The notes under the pieces are model-generated. The model was not told the DNA's origin and made no database searches. It worked only from the letters and a program-made list of their open reading frames with translations. Positions 26,781-36,423 of a stretch of 64,000 bases of DNA are shown here, one piece after another (position 1 is the first letter of the stretch; each line of letters starts with the position of its first letter). The stretch covers positions 1 through 64,000 of the forward strand of contig JAEUUP010000096.1 in NCBI GenBank assembly GCA_016787525.1, read 5' to 3'. Both the position numbers and the translations under genes were made by a program. This DNA is from Saprospiraceae bacterium (GTDB taxonomy: Bacteria; Bacteroidota; Bacteroidia; Chitinophagales; Saprospiraceae).

Positions 26781-27998
26781 ATGAAAATTCTTCACACCGC
26801 CGATTGGCATCTTGGAAAACGACTTGAAAACTTTAGCCGACACGAGGAACAAGTCGCTGTTCTGGACGAAATTTGTTCTATTGCTGACCGCGAAGATGTA
26901 GATGCCGTTGTCATTGCAGGCGATATTTTTGATGTTTTTAATCCACCTAACGAGAGCGCAGAATTATTTTTCAAAACATGTAAAAGATTATCTAACAATG
27001 GTTTACGTGCCGTCATTGCTATTGCAGGCAATCACGACTCGCCAGAGCGTATTGAAGTACCCGATGTCTTGGCACGTGAAAGTGGCATTGTTTTTTTAGG
27101 TTTTCCGACCACTGTTGTTCAACCTTTTTCGCTGTCAACAGGCTTGTGTTTAATCAAAAGTGATGCAGGCTTTATTGAGTTGAAATTGCCCCGTTGTGCC
27201 TACCCTTTACGCCTTTTTTTAACGCCTTATGCCAACGAATACCGCTTGCGACAATACCTCAACATTGAAAATTCGGAGGAAGAGTTGCGCCAAAAACTGA
27301 CTGAGCAGTGGTACAATTTGGCACAAAAATATGCTGATACTGAGGGGGTCAATATCGCCGTTGCTCACTTATTTGTGGCGGAACTCAAAGGCAAATTGCC
27401 CGAAGAGCCAGAAGAAGAAAAGCCTATCCATGTCGGCAACGCCAGCGTCATCTACAACGATTGTTTCCCCTTTGAATTCCAATATGTGGCTATGGGACAC
27501 CTGCATCGGCAGCAAGAAATCAGCTCTTCACCCTGCCCTGTTGTCTATTCTGGTAGCCCATTAGCGTATAGTTTTCATGAAGAAAATCAAGATAAATATG
27601 TCATGCTCATAGAAGCTAAACCGAACGAAAACGTTGATTATCAACGCATTAAATTAACAAAAAATAAAAAATTACTGAGGGGGCGGTTTGAAACAGTGGA
27701 CGAAGTTTTGAGCTGGGTGGCGCAAGTGCCTGACGATTTATTGCACATTACGTTGCTGGGTCACGAGACATTGAACCAATCAATAACACAGCGCATACGT
27801 GATGCGCATAAGAGCATCATTTATATTCTTCCCGAAACTTTGAGCGATGACGGCTCTGTGGGTATTAAAAATATTGAACTCAATAAAAGCATAGAAGAAT
27901 TATTTTCTGATTACTTTTTTCATATCAAAAAGTATCCCATAAATAATGAATTACAATTACTATTCAAAGAGATGCTGACTGTGGAGTTGGAAAACTAA
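26781..27998 (+). CDS. sbcD: SbcD, nuclease subunit of the SbcCD complex
   Basis: A 405-residue calcineurin-like phosphoesterase, the Mre11-type subunit that opens DNA hairpins and trims protein-blocked ends. The start is set at MKILHTADWHLGK (26781). Metal-binding motifs are all present: TADWH, AGDIFD, GNHDSP, and the later HLF and MGHLHR segments. It is cytoplasmic. It ends 11 bp before sbcC, forming an operon. Two 10-mers lie inside (27338, 27673). An enzyme that cuts palindromes is of interest in a window with so many large hairpin elements. Confidence 0.95.
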   Translation: MKILHTADWHLGKRLENFSRHEEQVAVLDEICSIADREDVDAVVIAGDIFDVFNPPNESAELFFKTCKRLSNNGLRAVIAIAGNHDSPERIEVPDVLARESGIVFLGFPTTVVQPFSLSTGLCLIKSDAGFIELKLPRCAYPLRLFLTPYANEYRLRQYLNIENSEEELRQKLTEQWYNLAQKYADTEGVNIAVAHLFVAELKGKLPEEPEEEKPIHVGNASVIYNDCFPFEFQYVAMGHLHRQQEISSSPCPVVYSGSPLAYSFHEENQDKYVMLIEAKPNENVDYQRIKLTKNKKLLRGRFETVDEVLSWVAQVPDDLLHITLLGHETLNQSITQRIRDAHKSIIYILPETLSDDGSVGIKNIELNKSIEELFSDYFFHIKKYPINNELQLLFKEMLTVELEN

Positions 27999-28009
27999 TA
28001 GACAAGAAT

Positions 28010-31000
28010 ATGACACCTAAATATTTAATAATCAAAGGTTTGTACTCCTATAAAAGTCAACAAGAAATTGATTTTACAAAATTGACTGAGGGGGGGCTGT
28101 TTGGTATTTTTGGAAATGTGGGCGCAGGTAAATCGTCTATTCTTGAAGCCATCATGCTTGCACTCTATGGTGAGGTTGAGCGTATGGGTAAAATGAATAG
28201 AAACTACAATATATTAAACCTTAGTAGTGACTCTCTTTTGATTCAGTTTGATTTTGAGATAGACAGAAAATTATATCGGAGTAAAGTAACGGGTAGGCGA
28301 AACAGCAAAGATTTTAACGATGTCAGCATAAAATCGCCCAATTTTTACGAACACAAAGGCGATGATTTTGTGCCTATCAACATACCCACTGCTGAAAGCC
28401 TGATAGGTTTAAAATCGAGTGATTTCAAAAAAACCATCATCATTCCACAAGGCACTTTCCAAGATTTTCTACAACTCAGCGATGCGACACGAACTGAAAT
28501 GATGGGCAAATTATTCGGCTTGGAACGTTTTGATTTAGATCCCTCTGCAAAATTTCTGCAAAATGAAAACAATAATAAATTAGAAAATCAAAAATCAAAT
28601 TTGGCTGTTTTGGGCGATATAAAACAGCAAGATATTGACACCAATAAGGTACAACTCATTGATTTACAAAAAAGTATAGAACTTAAACAACATGAACTTG
28701 ACCAAAAAAGGGCGTTTGAAATTTCTCAAAAACAATTGAAGGGTGATTTTGAAATGCACCAAAAAATACAAAGACAATTTGAAGTTTTGATGTCCAATGA
28801 ATCACAAATTATTCTTGCTGAGAAAAAATTGGATGAGTACGAGAAGGTTAAGCTTCATTTTGCAAACCTTTTAGAAAACCATAAAAATTTGACCCATGAC
28901 ATTGCTCAGAACAACTTAGAATTGAGTCAAAAACAAGAAAATTTAGCTCAAAACAATAAAACTCTTCAAAATTTAATAAATCTCAAAGCTGAGATGACCC
29001 CTCAGTATGAGCAACGAGAAATCTTGAAGAAAAAGGTCGTCGAAATTCAAAAAATCAGTAGTATTAAAAAAGAATCACAATTAATCGCCGAAAAAACAGG
29101 GCGTTTGCAAAAAGGATTAACGCTGCTCACTTCCAAAAATGCAGAACTCGAATCTGTAAAAATGCAGTTGCACGAATTAGACAATCGCAAAAAGGTATTG
29201 ACTCAAAACACACCTAACTGGTTGGTATTAAATGCTGTAAATGATTGGTTTACAAAGAGTTTGCAGCTTGAAAACGAGACTAAACGATTGTCACTTGAAT
29301 TAACTTCAAGGGAGGAAAAAATCAAAGCCATGCTGCAAAGAGTCGAACTTTTTATGGCTAAGGATTTGCCTTTTTTTAACATTCGTTTGAGAAGTGGCAG
29401 CAAAATAGCGGATGTGATTGGAGCTGTGAAGGCAAAAATTGAGGAATTGAATCACACAGCCACAAGCTATCAACAGGAGCAAACCCATCTTTTGGCACAT
29501 GAAAAATTAGAATCGTTGGCTGCTAATCTGATTGAAGGCGAAGCATGTCCGTTGTGTGGGGCAACGCACCACCCCTCAGTCATGCAGGCTGGCACTATTC
29601 GTGAAAATTTAGTCAAATTATCAGCACAGTTGACTCAGATAAAAAACAGTTTAAAAACCTTGAATAATATTGACCAAGAATTATTTACACTTAATACAAA
29701 TATCAATAGTGAAATCATAGATTGCCAAAAACTAAACGCAGATATTGCCACCAATGAAGCCTATCGGAGAGAACATCGAATGTCATTTAGTTGGCAACCC
29801 CTATTTGAACCTACCCAATTTGAAGCTGTCAAAAATGCCATAGATAATGCTGAAAATACCGAAAAAATCAAACTCCAGTTGGATAAAGACAGCAGTTTGA
29901 CTCAAAAAAATAAAGAAAAAATTGAACAAGATATTGAACGATATAAAACTGAAATAACAAAAATTCAGACCGATATTGCGTCTTTGACGGCTTCAGTTCA
30001 AGTATTAAGAAATCAAATTGAAGTTTTAAATTTTGAAGAAACCAATAAATTAGAAGAGGCACATTTAAAAAAATTAGCGCAATCATTTGACAATCAATAT
30101 ACTGAAATTGAAGCTAAATTTTCTATCAACGAAAATAATATTCAAAAGCTGCAATCTGAAGCCCAACTACTGAGGGGGGGTATCGAAGCCTTGTTGAAAA
30201 GTCAAAGCCAATTGATAGAAAAAGAAAAAGCTATTGCGAATGAATTATCTAATAAACTTGTAGAGAATGGCTATTCTGATGTGGCATCAGTAGCATCTAT
30301 TTTATCGCAAAAAATAGATACCGCGACTGAAAGAAAACGCATTGAAGAGTTTAAGAATCAAAAACTTGTACTTTCTGCACAATTGGATGAGTTGAGACAA
30401 AAAATGCAAGGAAAGACGTTTATACAAACTGAATATGAGGCACTGTTGACAGATATTCAAAAAATGGATGCAGAACTAAAGGCGCATCTAAGTAAAGTTG
30501 GCGAATTGAATCGAGAGATTTGGGAGCAAGAACGACGACTCAGTCAGCGCATCGAAATTGAAAAGCAACAAAAAGAAACACTCATTCGTGCCGAAAATAT
30601 TAAAATACTGAGGGGTCTGTTTTATGGAAAAGGTTTTGTCAATTATGCCAGCTCAAAATATTTAAATAGCATCATACATGCTGCTAATCAACGTTTTATG
30701 AAACTGACAAAACAACAATTGAGTTTACAAATCACTGAAAATAATAACTTTATCATTCACGATTTGCTCAACGGTGGAAAGGTTCGCGATGTCCGTACAC
30801 TATCAGGGGGACAAACTTTTCAAGCGGCTTTGTGCTTGGCTTTGTCGCTGAGTGACCATATACAAATCCGAAATCAGGCACAACAAAACTTTTTTTTCCT
30901 TGACGAAGGTTTCGGTTCGTTGGATAAGGAAACTTTGCAAACAGTTTTTGATACATTGAAAGCACTACGTAAAGAAAATAGAATTGTAGGTATTATATCT

Positions 31001-31093
31001 CATGTTGAGGAAATGCGCTCTGAAATTGATAGGTATCTAAATGTACGCTTGACGGATGCCGACGGTAGTAAAGTTGAGTTGATCTTGGGATGA
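28010..31093 (+). CDS. sbcC: SbcC, SMC-like ATPase of the SbcCD complex
   Basis: A 1027-residue Rad50-type ATPase. Walker A is GNVGAGKSS near residue 40. Long coiled coils (~190-500 and ~530-860) flank the zinc hook CPLCG near 513. The C-terminal half has the signature LSGGQTFQAALCLALSLSD and Walker B FFLDEGFGSLD. With SbcD it processes hairpins and double-strand ends. The gene carries three exact 10-mers (28998, 30168, 30606) and two GACTGAGGGG variants (28084, 29572), one right beside the zinc hook. A bidirectional terminator follows. Confidence 0.96.
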   Translation: MTPKYLIIKGLYSYKSQQEIDFTKLTEGGLFGIFGNVGAGKSSILEAIMLALYGEVERMGKMNRNYNILNLSSDSLLIQFDFEIDRKLYRSKVTGRRNSKDFNDVSIKSPNFYEHKGDDFVPINIPTAESLIGLKSSDFKKTIIIPQGTFQDFLQLSDATRTEMMGKLFGLERFDLDPSAKFLQNENNNKLENQKSNLAVLGDIKQQDIDTNKVQLIDLQKSIELKQHELDQKRAFEISQKQLKGDFEMHQKIQRQFEVLMSNESQIILAEKKLDEYEKVKLHFANLLENHKNLTHDIAQNNLELSQKQENLAQNNKTLQNLINLKAEMTPQYEQREILKKKVVEIQKISSIKKESQLIAEKTGRLQKGLTLLTSKNAELESVKMQLHELDNRKKVLTQNTPNWLVLNAVNDWFTKSLQLENETKRLSLELTSREEKIKAMLQRVELFMAKDLPFFNIRLRSGSKIADVIGAVKAKIEELNHTATSYQQEQTHLLAHEKLESLAANLIEGEACPLCGATHHPSVMQAGTIRENLVKLSAQLTQIKNSLKTLNNIDQELFTLNTNINSEIIDCQKLNADIATNEAYRREHRMSFSWQPLFEPTQFEAVKNAIDNAENTEKIKLQLDKDSSLTQKNKEKIEQDIERYKTEITKIQTDIASLTASVQVLRNQIEVLNFEETNKLEEAHLKKLAQSFDNQYTEIEAKFSINENNIQKLQSEAQLLRGGIEALLKSQSQLIEKEKAIANELSNKLVENGYSDVASVASILSQKIDTATERKRIEEFKNQKLVLSAQLDELRQKMQGKTFIQTEYEALLTDIQKMDAELKAHLSKVGELNREIWEQERRLSQRIEIEKQQKETLIRAENIKILRGLFYGKGFVNYASSKYLNSIIHAANQRFMKLTKQQLSLQITENNNFIIHDLLNGGKVRDVRTLSGGQTFQAALCLALSLSDHIQIRNQAQQNFFFLDEGFGSLDKETLQTVFDTLKALRKENRIVGIISHVEEMRSEIDRYLNVRLTDADGSKVELILG

Positions 31094-31104
31094 ATAAACT
31101 CTAA

Positions 31105-31148
31105 AGTAAAAAAGCGACAATTTTTTAGAAAATTATCGCTTTTTTACT
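31105..31148. terminator. Bidirectional terminator between sbcC and the DUF1573 gene
   Basis: AGTAAAAAAGCGA at 31105 pairs with TCGCTTTTTTACT at 31136, with a further AT stem inside. It sits between convergent genes and has T-runs on both strands. Confidence 0.85.
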
Positions 31149-31165
31149 TCAGAACTCATGCTTAA

Positions 31166-31774
31166 TTACTTACTTTCGCTTGCTTTCACATTACCCTTGA
31201 TAGTCAAAACAGTATTAGCTGGCTCTGTATTTGCAGTTAAAGTAACTGTTTTTTGTTGATCACCAGGCTTACCTTTTGAGTCAAAAACTACTTTTATCTC
31301 ACCACTTTTACCTGGTTTAATGGGTTCTTTAGGCCACTCAGGCACTGTACAACCGCATGAACCATGTGCGTCGCTGATGATGAGGTCGTTTGAACCTGTG
31401 TTTTTAAATTTAAAAATATGTGTCATTTTATCACCTTCTGCAACGCTTCCCCAATTGTAGTTTAACTCATCAAATTTAATTGCAGTTGTTTTGCCTGTTG
31501 CAGCAGCAGCGGGTGCAGCTGCGGGCGTTGTTTGAGCAGCTGCGGGCTTCACTGGCTCAGTTGCAGTTTTTGAACTGGCAGCATTAGCTAGAACTGGAGG
31601 AGGAGGGACTGTTCCTGTCAAAGGTATTGGAGTCGATGTGTCAGCTACCGGAGTAGATGCGGCTACGGGAGTTGCCGTTGTAGTTGCGTTTTCTGTGGAA
31701 GGCTTATCATTTTTACAAGCCGCCAGTGACATCATAAAAGAAGCTACGAAAAGTCCTTTTAATACATTTTTCAT
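31166..31774 (-). CDS. DUF1573 lipoprotein
   Basis: A 202-residue protein with a lipoprotein signal (LAAC, cysteine 20) and a long Pro/Ala/Thr-rich linker (~25-95). One DUF1573 immunoglobulin-like domain follows (~98-200; NYNWGSVAEGDKMTHIFKFKNTGSNDLIIS and GSCGCTVPEWPKEPIKPGKSGEI). DUF1573 proteins are common envelope proteins of Bacteroidota with an unproven role, perhaps adhesive or structural. It is expected at the membrane surface. A TAAATTTG -7 element is present at 31837-31844 on the minus strand, but I see no good -33. Confidence 0.88.
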   Translation of the reverse strand: MKNVLKGLFVASFMMSLAACKNDKPSTENATTTATPVAASTPVADTSTPIPLTGTVPPPPVLANAASSKTATEPVKPAAAQTTPAAAPAAAATGKTTAIKFDELNYNWGSVAEGDKMTHIFKFKNTGSNDLIISDAHGSCGCTVPEWPKEPIKPGKSGEIKVVFDSKGKPGDQQKTVTLTANTEPANTVLTIKGNVKASESK

Positions 31775-31942
31775 TTTGCTAAAAATTTAGTTTTTTATTT
31801 ATAAAAAATTATTACAATTTAACTTATTAAAGTGTACAAATTTAGCTATTTCAACTTGAATACTGAGGGGTTTATTTTGTTTATGAAAAGTTAAATGCTA
31901 TAATTGTGACAAAAAACAATTTGTTAAAGACGAATAACGGTT

Positions 31943-32620
31943 TTAATCCTTTAGCATATCAGGTCTACGCGCTTGTGTGCGTTTGATTGACTCTTCATAG
32001 CGCCATTCACTAATCTTGCCATCATGACCTGATTTTAGGATTTCTGGAATCCGCCAGCCATTATATTCTTCGGGGCGTGTGTAAACGGGTGGTGCGAGCA
32101 AGTTGTCTTGAAACGAATCGAACAAAGCAGATGTTTCGTCACCTAAAACACCTGGAATCAAACGACCTATCGCATCAACCATGACCGCAGCAGCCAACTC
32201 TCCCCCACTCAGTACAAAATCTCCTATTGAAACCTCAAGAGTAACAAAATGTTCACGAACTCTTTCATCTACGCCTTTATAATGACCGCACAATAAAATT
32301 ATACTAGATAGCATAGACAATCTATTTGCCATAGGTTGGTCAAATTTTTTACCATCGGGAGTGAGGTAAATGACTTCATCATAACTGCGTTGAGCTTTAA
32401 GGTCGTTGATACAATTCGCAATGGGTTCAATTTTCATAACCATGCCAGCTCCACCGCCAAACTGGTAATCATCAATTTGCTTGTGCCGCCCTATCCCATA
32501 ATCACGCAAATTATGGATTATAACTTCAAATAAGCCTTTTTGTTGCGCTCTTTTCATAATTGAATGTTGAAAAGGGCTTTCAAGCAGGTCAGGAACAGCA
32601 GAAATGATATCTATTCTCAT
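31943..32620 (-). CDS. trmD: tRNA (guanine-37-N1)-methyltransferase
   Basis: A 225-residue SPOUT methyltransferase that puts m1G at position 37 of tRNAs to prevent frameshifting. Family signatures are complete: [13 protein letters not shown] at the start, [21 protein letters not shown] and the knot segment [19 protein letters not shown]. Length is normal. It is cytoplasmic and acts as a dimer in characterised relatives. The usual rpsP-rimM-rplS neighbours are absent; here it follows an FKBP gene on the same strand with an 84-bp gap containing a hairpin. Confidence 0.97.
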   Translation of the reverse strand: MRIDIISAVPDLLESPFQHSIMKRAQQKGLFEVIIHNLRDYGIGRHKQIDDYQFGGGAGMVMKIEPIANCINDLKAQRSYDEVIYLTPDGKKFDQPMANRLSMLSSIILLCGHYKGVDERVREHFVTLEVSIGDFVLSGGELAAAVMVDAIGRLIPGVLGDETSALFDSFQDNLLAPPVYTRPEEYNGWRIPEILKSGHDGKISEWRYEESIKRTQARRPDMLKD

Positions 32621-32636
32621 GAATTGGCAATAGTCA

Positions 32637-32677
32637 TTAAGTCATTGGCTATTAATTTTTTATAACCAATGACTTAA
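32637..32677 (-). terminator. Hairpin between the FKBP gene and trmD
   Basis: TTAAGTCATTGG pairs with CCAATGACTTAA across a 17-base loop. There is no strong T-run, so it may be a weak terminator or an mRNA-processing hairpin. Confidence 0.5.
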
Positions 32678-32704
32678 CAACCAGAAATTAATGACTAAAA
32701 AACA

Positions 32705-33364
32705 TTAGTTAATTTTAAACAATTCGACTTCAAAAACTAAAGTTTCATAAGGTCCAATATCTGCACCTGCTCCGCGCTCGCCATAAGCCAAATTGTAAGG
32801 AATGAACAATTTGTATTTTGAACCCACTTTCATCAATTGTAGTGCTTCTTGCCAACCTTGAATAACACCATTGACAGGAAAATCAATCGTTTGACCACGT
32901 TGAACTGAACTATCGAATACTTTTCCATTGAGCAATGTACCGTGATAGTGAACAGTGACTTTGTCGGTTGCTTTAGGCATTACACCCTCGCCTTCTTTAA
33001 TTACTTCATATTGCAAGCCACTTGCTGTTGTTTTTACTGAGGGGCGTTTAGCATTCTCAGTCAAAAATTTTTGACCCGCTTCAATGACAGGCAAAAATTT
33101 CTTTTGTTGTGCTTCTTGCATAAATTTACTAAAAATCATGTTGGCATTTTGTACATTAATCACTTCTTTGCCTTTCATTGCCTCCTCGAAGCCTTTTGCC
33201 ATTGAAGCAGCATCAATATTGATGGCTTCTCCATTTTTGAAATTTTGAGCGAACAAAACGCCCAAGCTGTAACTTACTGAATCCATTTTTAGGTTTGAAT
33301 CTTGAGAAAATACATTTGTCGCAAGTAAAATTGCGGCTGCAAATGTCGAGAGAATTTTTTTCAT
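32705..33364 (-). CDS. FKBP-type peptidyl-prolyl isomerase, exported
   Basis: A 219-residue FkpA/Mip-like isomerase. It has a signal peptide (~1-20), an N-terminal helical dimerisation domain (~25-105; DSVSYSLGVLFAQNFK, then MAKGFEEAMKG) and a C-terminal FKBP domain (~115-219; KVTVHYHGTLLNGKVFDSS, FPVNGVIQGWQEALQ, YGERGAG). It catalyses proline cis-trans isomerisation during folding of exported proteins. A 10-mer at 33035 encodes PSV in the linker between the domains. A TACCTTTG -7 box is present upstream (33422-33415, minus strand). Confidence 0.93.
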   Translation of the reverse strand: MKKILSTFAAAILLATNVFSQDSNLKMDSVSYSLGVLFAQNFKNGEAINIDAASMAKGFEEAMKGKEVINVQNANMIFSKFMQEAQQKKFLPVIEAGQKFLTENAKRPSVKTTASGLQYEVIKEGEGVMPKATDKVTVHYHGTLLNGKVFDSSVQRGQTIDFPVNGVIQGWQEALQLMKVGSKYKLFIPYNLAYGERGAGADIGPYETLVFEVELFKIN

Positions 33365-33574
33365 TTTTTTATTGAATTTTGAATGATAATAATGAATTAT
33401 CGCATTTTGACGCGCAAAGGTAATTTTTTGAACAAAATGAATCGTTAAAGAAAAGTGAAAATCGAAAGATATAATTCTATCACAATTACTTCCCGTTTAC
33501 GATAAAAAGAAAAAGGTGTTACACAGTGAACTTTTTTATTGTATTTGAAGTATAAAAGAATGCAATGCACATTT

Positions 33575-33790
33575 AAGTAGTCAAAAATAAGTTTTCGTGC
33601 ATTTCAAACGCCGCCTTTGGCGGCGAAAAGTTCTTTGAGGAGCGCGCGATTTTTTGATTAAAATTTTGGCAACGCCAAAATTTTAATCAAAAAATCGCTC
33701 GCTCCAATAGAAAAATTTTCAAAGTACGTATTTTGCGCGTAGCGCAAAAGAGTGAGTATCAAACACGCGAAAACTTATTTCTGATTACTT
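33575..33790. repeat. Cloverleaf-type palindromic element C
   Basis: The outer stem (33575-33599 with 33764-33790) pairs nearly completely. It encloses CGCCGCC-TTT-GGCGGCG at 33609-33625, a 32-bp central stem with one mismatch at 33639-33705 and loop AAC, and TTTTGCGC-GTA-GCGCAAAA at 33731-33749. A further short stem (TTCTTTGA with TCAAAGTA) supports the central arm. It fills most of the 462-bp gap between the FKBP and DUF5684 genes and encodes nothing. Confidence 0.88.
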
Positions 33791-33826
33791 AAAAAATTAT
33801 TTATTCACCCTTAAACGACAAAAAAT

Positions 33827-34234
33827 ATGTCAGGTTTAGCAGGAGCGTTTTCATTGTTTTTCCTATTTTTATTAGGCCTCATTGTGTTTATGATTGTCTG
33901 CATGTGGCGACTTTATGAAAAAGCTGGACAAGAAGGCTGGGCTTCAATCATTCCCATCTACAGCACCATCATCCAACTACGTATCATCGAAAAGCCTTGG
34001 TGGTGGCTACTTTTGATGATGATTCCCTATCTTGGTCTCATCTGGCATATTTGGGCACTCAACTTATTTGTCAAAAAGTTTGGTAAATCTGAAGGTTGGA
34101 CAGTAGGTTGCCTATTCCTACCTTTCATTTTTTTCCCAATGATGGCTTTCAGCGACGATGTCCAATTCATCGGTTACAGTTATGACACAGACAACTGGAA
34201 TACCGAAAATCAAGATGTGTTGGATCAAATTTAA
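33827..34234 (+). CDS. DUF5684-type small membrane protein
   Basis: A 135-residue protein with three to four membrane spans (~7-26, ~58-78, ~95-112). The stretch MWRLYEKAGQEGWASIIPIYS followed by a WWWLLLMMIP helix is typical of DUF5684 proteins in Bacteroidota, some of which are fused to signal peptidase domains. No catalytic residue is evident here, so its function is unknown. It lies directly after palindromic element C and is closed by a perfect 22-bp terminator. Confidence 0.75.
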   Translation: MSGLAGAFSLFFLFLLGLIVFMIVCMWRLYEKAGQEGWASIIPIYSTIIQLRIIEKPWWWLLLMMIPYLGLIWHIWALNLFVKKFGKSEGWTVGCLFLPFIFFPMMAFSDDVQFIGYSYDTDNWNTENQDVLDQI

Positions 34235-34277
34235 CAAAAAAGGGCGATGGTTGTTAACCATCGCCCTTTTTTGTTAA
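34231..34277 (+). terminator. Strong terminator of the DUF5684 gene
   Basis: TTAACAAAAAAGGGCGATGG and onward pairs perfectly over 22 bp around a GTT loop and ends in TTTTTT. It overlaps the stop codon. Confidence 0.92.
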
Positions 34278-34639
34278 AAACCGTCGGAAGTCGAGAAAAC
34301 TCGGAAGTCTTCCCGACTTGACAGCAATACTCATAACCATTTAAAAATTAATTCAACACTACGGCATTCCGTAGAAATATCTTTAACAACCTACGTTTTA
34401 TCACTTTACTGAGGGGGTGCTATTGATCCATTTCTTTAAAAATATTTCTTAATAATTTTGTGACACTAGAAATGAATGATGGTACAAAGATAAGCCCTAA
34501 AAATTAATATCCGCAATACCTAACTCACTATATATTTTTCATGACAACAAAATGTAATTTTGCACCTACCTTTTTTAATAAAGCGCAAATATATAACTGC
34601 ATTTTCATCAATTATGTTGTTTAACAGTAATTTTTTTTT
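34278..34639. other. Spacer with minor hairpins and one 10-mer
   Basis: It holds overlapping GGAAGTC inverted repeats near 34283-34320, a small CTACGG/CCGTAG hairpin at 34358-34373, one 10-mer at 34407, and a TAATTTTG -7-like box at 34555-34562 that may serve the next gene. No ORF is supported. Confidence 0.5.
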
Positions 34640-35596
34640 ATGCCACTTATAAATTTTTCAAGTTATCAAAAAGCCCCGTTTTGGCAATTCAATGGCGATT
34701 TCCAATCTATTTTACCCGCCTATCGTCCAGTTTTACACATAAATTATATGAGGGAACGGATTGAAACACCTGACAACGATTTTTTAGATATTGATTGGTT
34801 AGACACCAAAAGCCGAAAATTAGTCGTCTTGACTCACGGTTTAGAAGGTGATTCGCAACGTCCATACATACGGGGCATGGCACATATTTTTTCAAAAAAC
34901 AATTGGGATGTACTCGCTTGGAATTGCCGTTCATGTAGCGGCGAGATGAATCGAGCTTTCAGGCTCTACAATCATGGCGAAATCGGTGACATCGAAACGG
35001 TGCTAAATTATGCGCTGAACAAAAAGAACTACGATGAAGTGATACTCATAGGTTTCTCGATGGGTGGGAATATTTCTCTGAAATTTGCCGCGGTCAAACA
35101 CCCCCCCTCAGTAAAAAAGGTGATTGCATTCAGTGCACCACTCGAAATGCGTACTTCCACGGCTATTTTGGACTATCCATCGCGCTATATTTACAAAGCA
35201 TATTTCCAAAAAGGGATTCTACCCAAAGTTAAAATGAAAGCCCAGATGTTCCCCGAAAGACTTAGCTTGCAAGAGGTGGAAGCTGCCAAATCGTGGGAAG
35301 CGCAACAACACCTCTTTTTTGTCAGAATAAACGGCTACAAAAGCATTGATGATTTTTATGAAAAAGGCTCTGCCATCAATTTTATTCCCGATTTAAAAAT
35401 TCCAGCTCTCATCGTTCAAGCACAAAATGACCCAATGCTTACACCTGAGTGTTCCCCCGTAGAATTAGCTAAAAATCACAAGTTTATACATCTTGAAATT
35501 CCGAAAATTGGCGGACATTGTGGCTTTATGTTGCCTCAAAATCGTGAATATACGTGGTCTGAACTGCGCGCGTTAGAGTTCGTTACATCACAATAG
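34640..35596 (+). CDS. YheT family alpha/beta hydrolase
   Basis: A 318-residue hydrolase of the YheT/ABHD1-3 group. The nucleophile serine is in GFSMGGN, the acid is likely in QAQNDPMLTPE, and the histidine is in GGHCGFM. An early THGLEGDSQRPYIRGM segment gives the oxyanion region. Relatives act on medium-chain esters or phospholipids, but the true substrate is not known. There is no signal peptide; it is probably cytoplasmic. A 10-mer copy at 35104 encodes PSV, shortly after the nucleophile elbow. Confidence 0.9.
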   Translation: MPLINFSSYQKAPFWQFNGDFQSILPAYRPVLHINYMRERIETPDNDFLDIDWLDTKSRKLVVLTHGLEGDSQRPYIRGMAHIFSKNNWDVLAWNCRSCSGEMNRAFRLYNHGEIGDIETVLNYALNKKNYDEVILIGFSMGGNISLKFAAVKHPPSVKKVIAFSAPLEMRTSTAILDYPSRYIYKAYFQKGILPKVKMKAQMFPERLSLQEVEAAKSWEAQQHLFFVRINGYKSIDDFYEKGSAINFIPDLKIPALIVQAQNDPMLTPECSPVELAKNHKFIHLEIPKIGGHCGFMLPQNREYTWSELRALEFVTSQ

Positions 35597-35650
35597 TGCA
35601 CAATAGTAGATATTCTTGAATAGAATTTCCCGTTCAGTATTCTAACAAGT

Positions 35651-35680
35651 TTTGAGGTCACGATTATTTATTTAGCTTTG
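35651..35680 (+). promoter_or_regulatory. Bacteroidota-type promoter of the rhomboid gene
   Basis: TTTG (35651-35654), 18 bases, TAGCTTTG (35673-35680), with the ATG 38 bp further on. It matches the phylum consensus fully. Confidence 0.6.
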
Positions 35681-35718
35681 CAAATAACTTTACACCTATT
35701 CACTTACATTCAATCAAC

Positions 35719-36348
35719 ATGTCCATTACACTCATCATCGTCGCTATCACTGTTTTAGCATCCATTCAAGCCTTCAATAATTTGTCTATTTTTGATAAAT
35801 TCCGACATGCTCCTTATATCGAACATCGCCATAAAGAATATTATCGCTGGCTGACTTCGGGCTTTTTACATGTTGACTACATACATTTAGCCGTCAATAT
35901 GTTCGTTTTTTATCAGTTTGGTGAAGCTGTTGAAGGCATTTATCAAGATATTTTCAGCAGCGAACTGGGTGGCAGCTTACTGTTTTTGTTGATGTATCTA
36001 ACGTCTATCGTTTGTGGCGATCTCGTCACATTCGTCAAACATAAAGACAATCCGTATTATACGGCAGTGGGAGCATCGGGTGGTGTTTCGGGTGTTCTGT
36101 TTGCTTTTGTTCTCTTTTCGCCTTGGTCTGAGATAAGATTGTACGGCATCATTCCTCTGCCTACTATCGCTTGGGGCGTTCTTTACTTGGCGTACGAGCA
36201 ATGGGCAAGTCGCAACTCCAAAGACAATATTGGTCACGATGCACACTTTTTTGGCGCACTGGCTGGTATGGTCGTAACAATTGTGTTAGAACCTAAGATT
36301 TTAACTTATTTTGTTGATCAAATAGTGAATAAATCGCCTTATTGGTAA
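35719..36348 (+). CDS. Rhomboid-family intramembrane serine protease
   Basis: A 209-residue protein with about six membrane helices. The catalytic serine lies in GASGGVSGVLFA and the partner histidine in HDAHFFGALAG; the HxxxN of helix two appears as HLAVNMF. It would cleave membrane-spanning helices of other proteins within the inner membrane. The cytoplasmic ends are short with no extra domain. It has its own promoter, and ydcF follows 75 bp later on the same strand. Confidence 0.88.
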   Translation: MSITLIIVAITVLASIQAFNNLSIFDKFRHAPYIEHRHKEYYRWLTSGFLHVDYIHLAVNMFVFYQFGEAVEGIYQDIFSSELGGSLLFLLMYLTSIVCGDLVTFVKHKDNPYYTAVGASGGVSGVLFAFVLFSPWSEIRLYGIIPLPTIAWGVLYLAYEQWASRNSKDNIGHDAHFFGALAGMVVTIVLEPKILTYFVDQIVNKSPYW

Positions 36349-36423
36349 AACATAAACTATGGGTAATCACATATCAGAATCATAAAATTTACTTTAAATT
36401 CTCTTTTTTCTGTATCAAAACTT

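Noticed and set aside
32190..32220. CCCACTCAGTA in trmD as a motif copy
   Set aside because: It encodes the conserved LSGGE of TrmD and differs inside the core, so the resemblance is probably chance.
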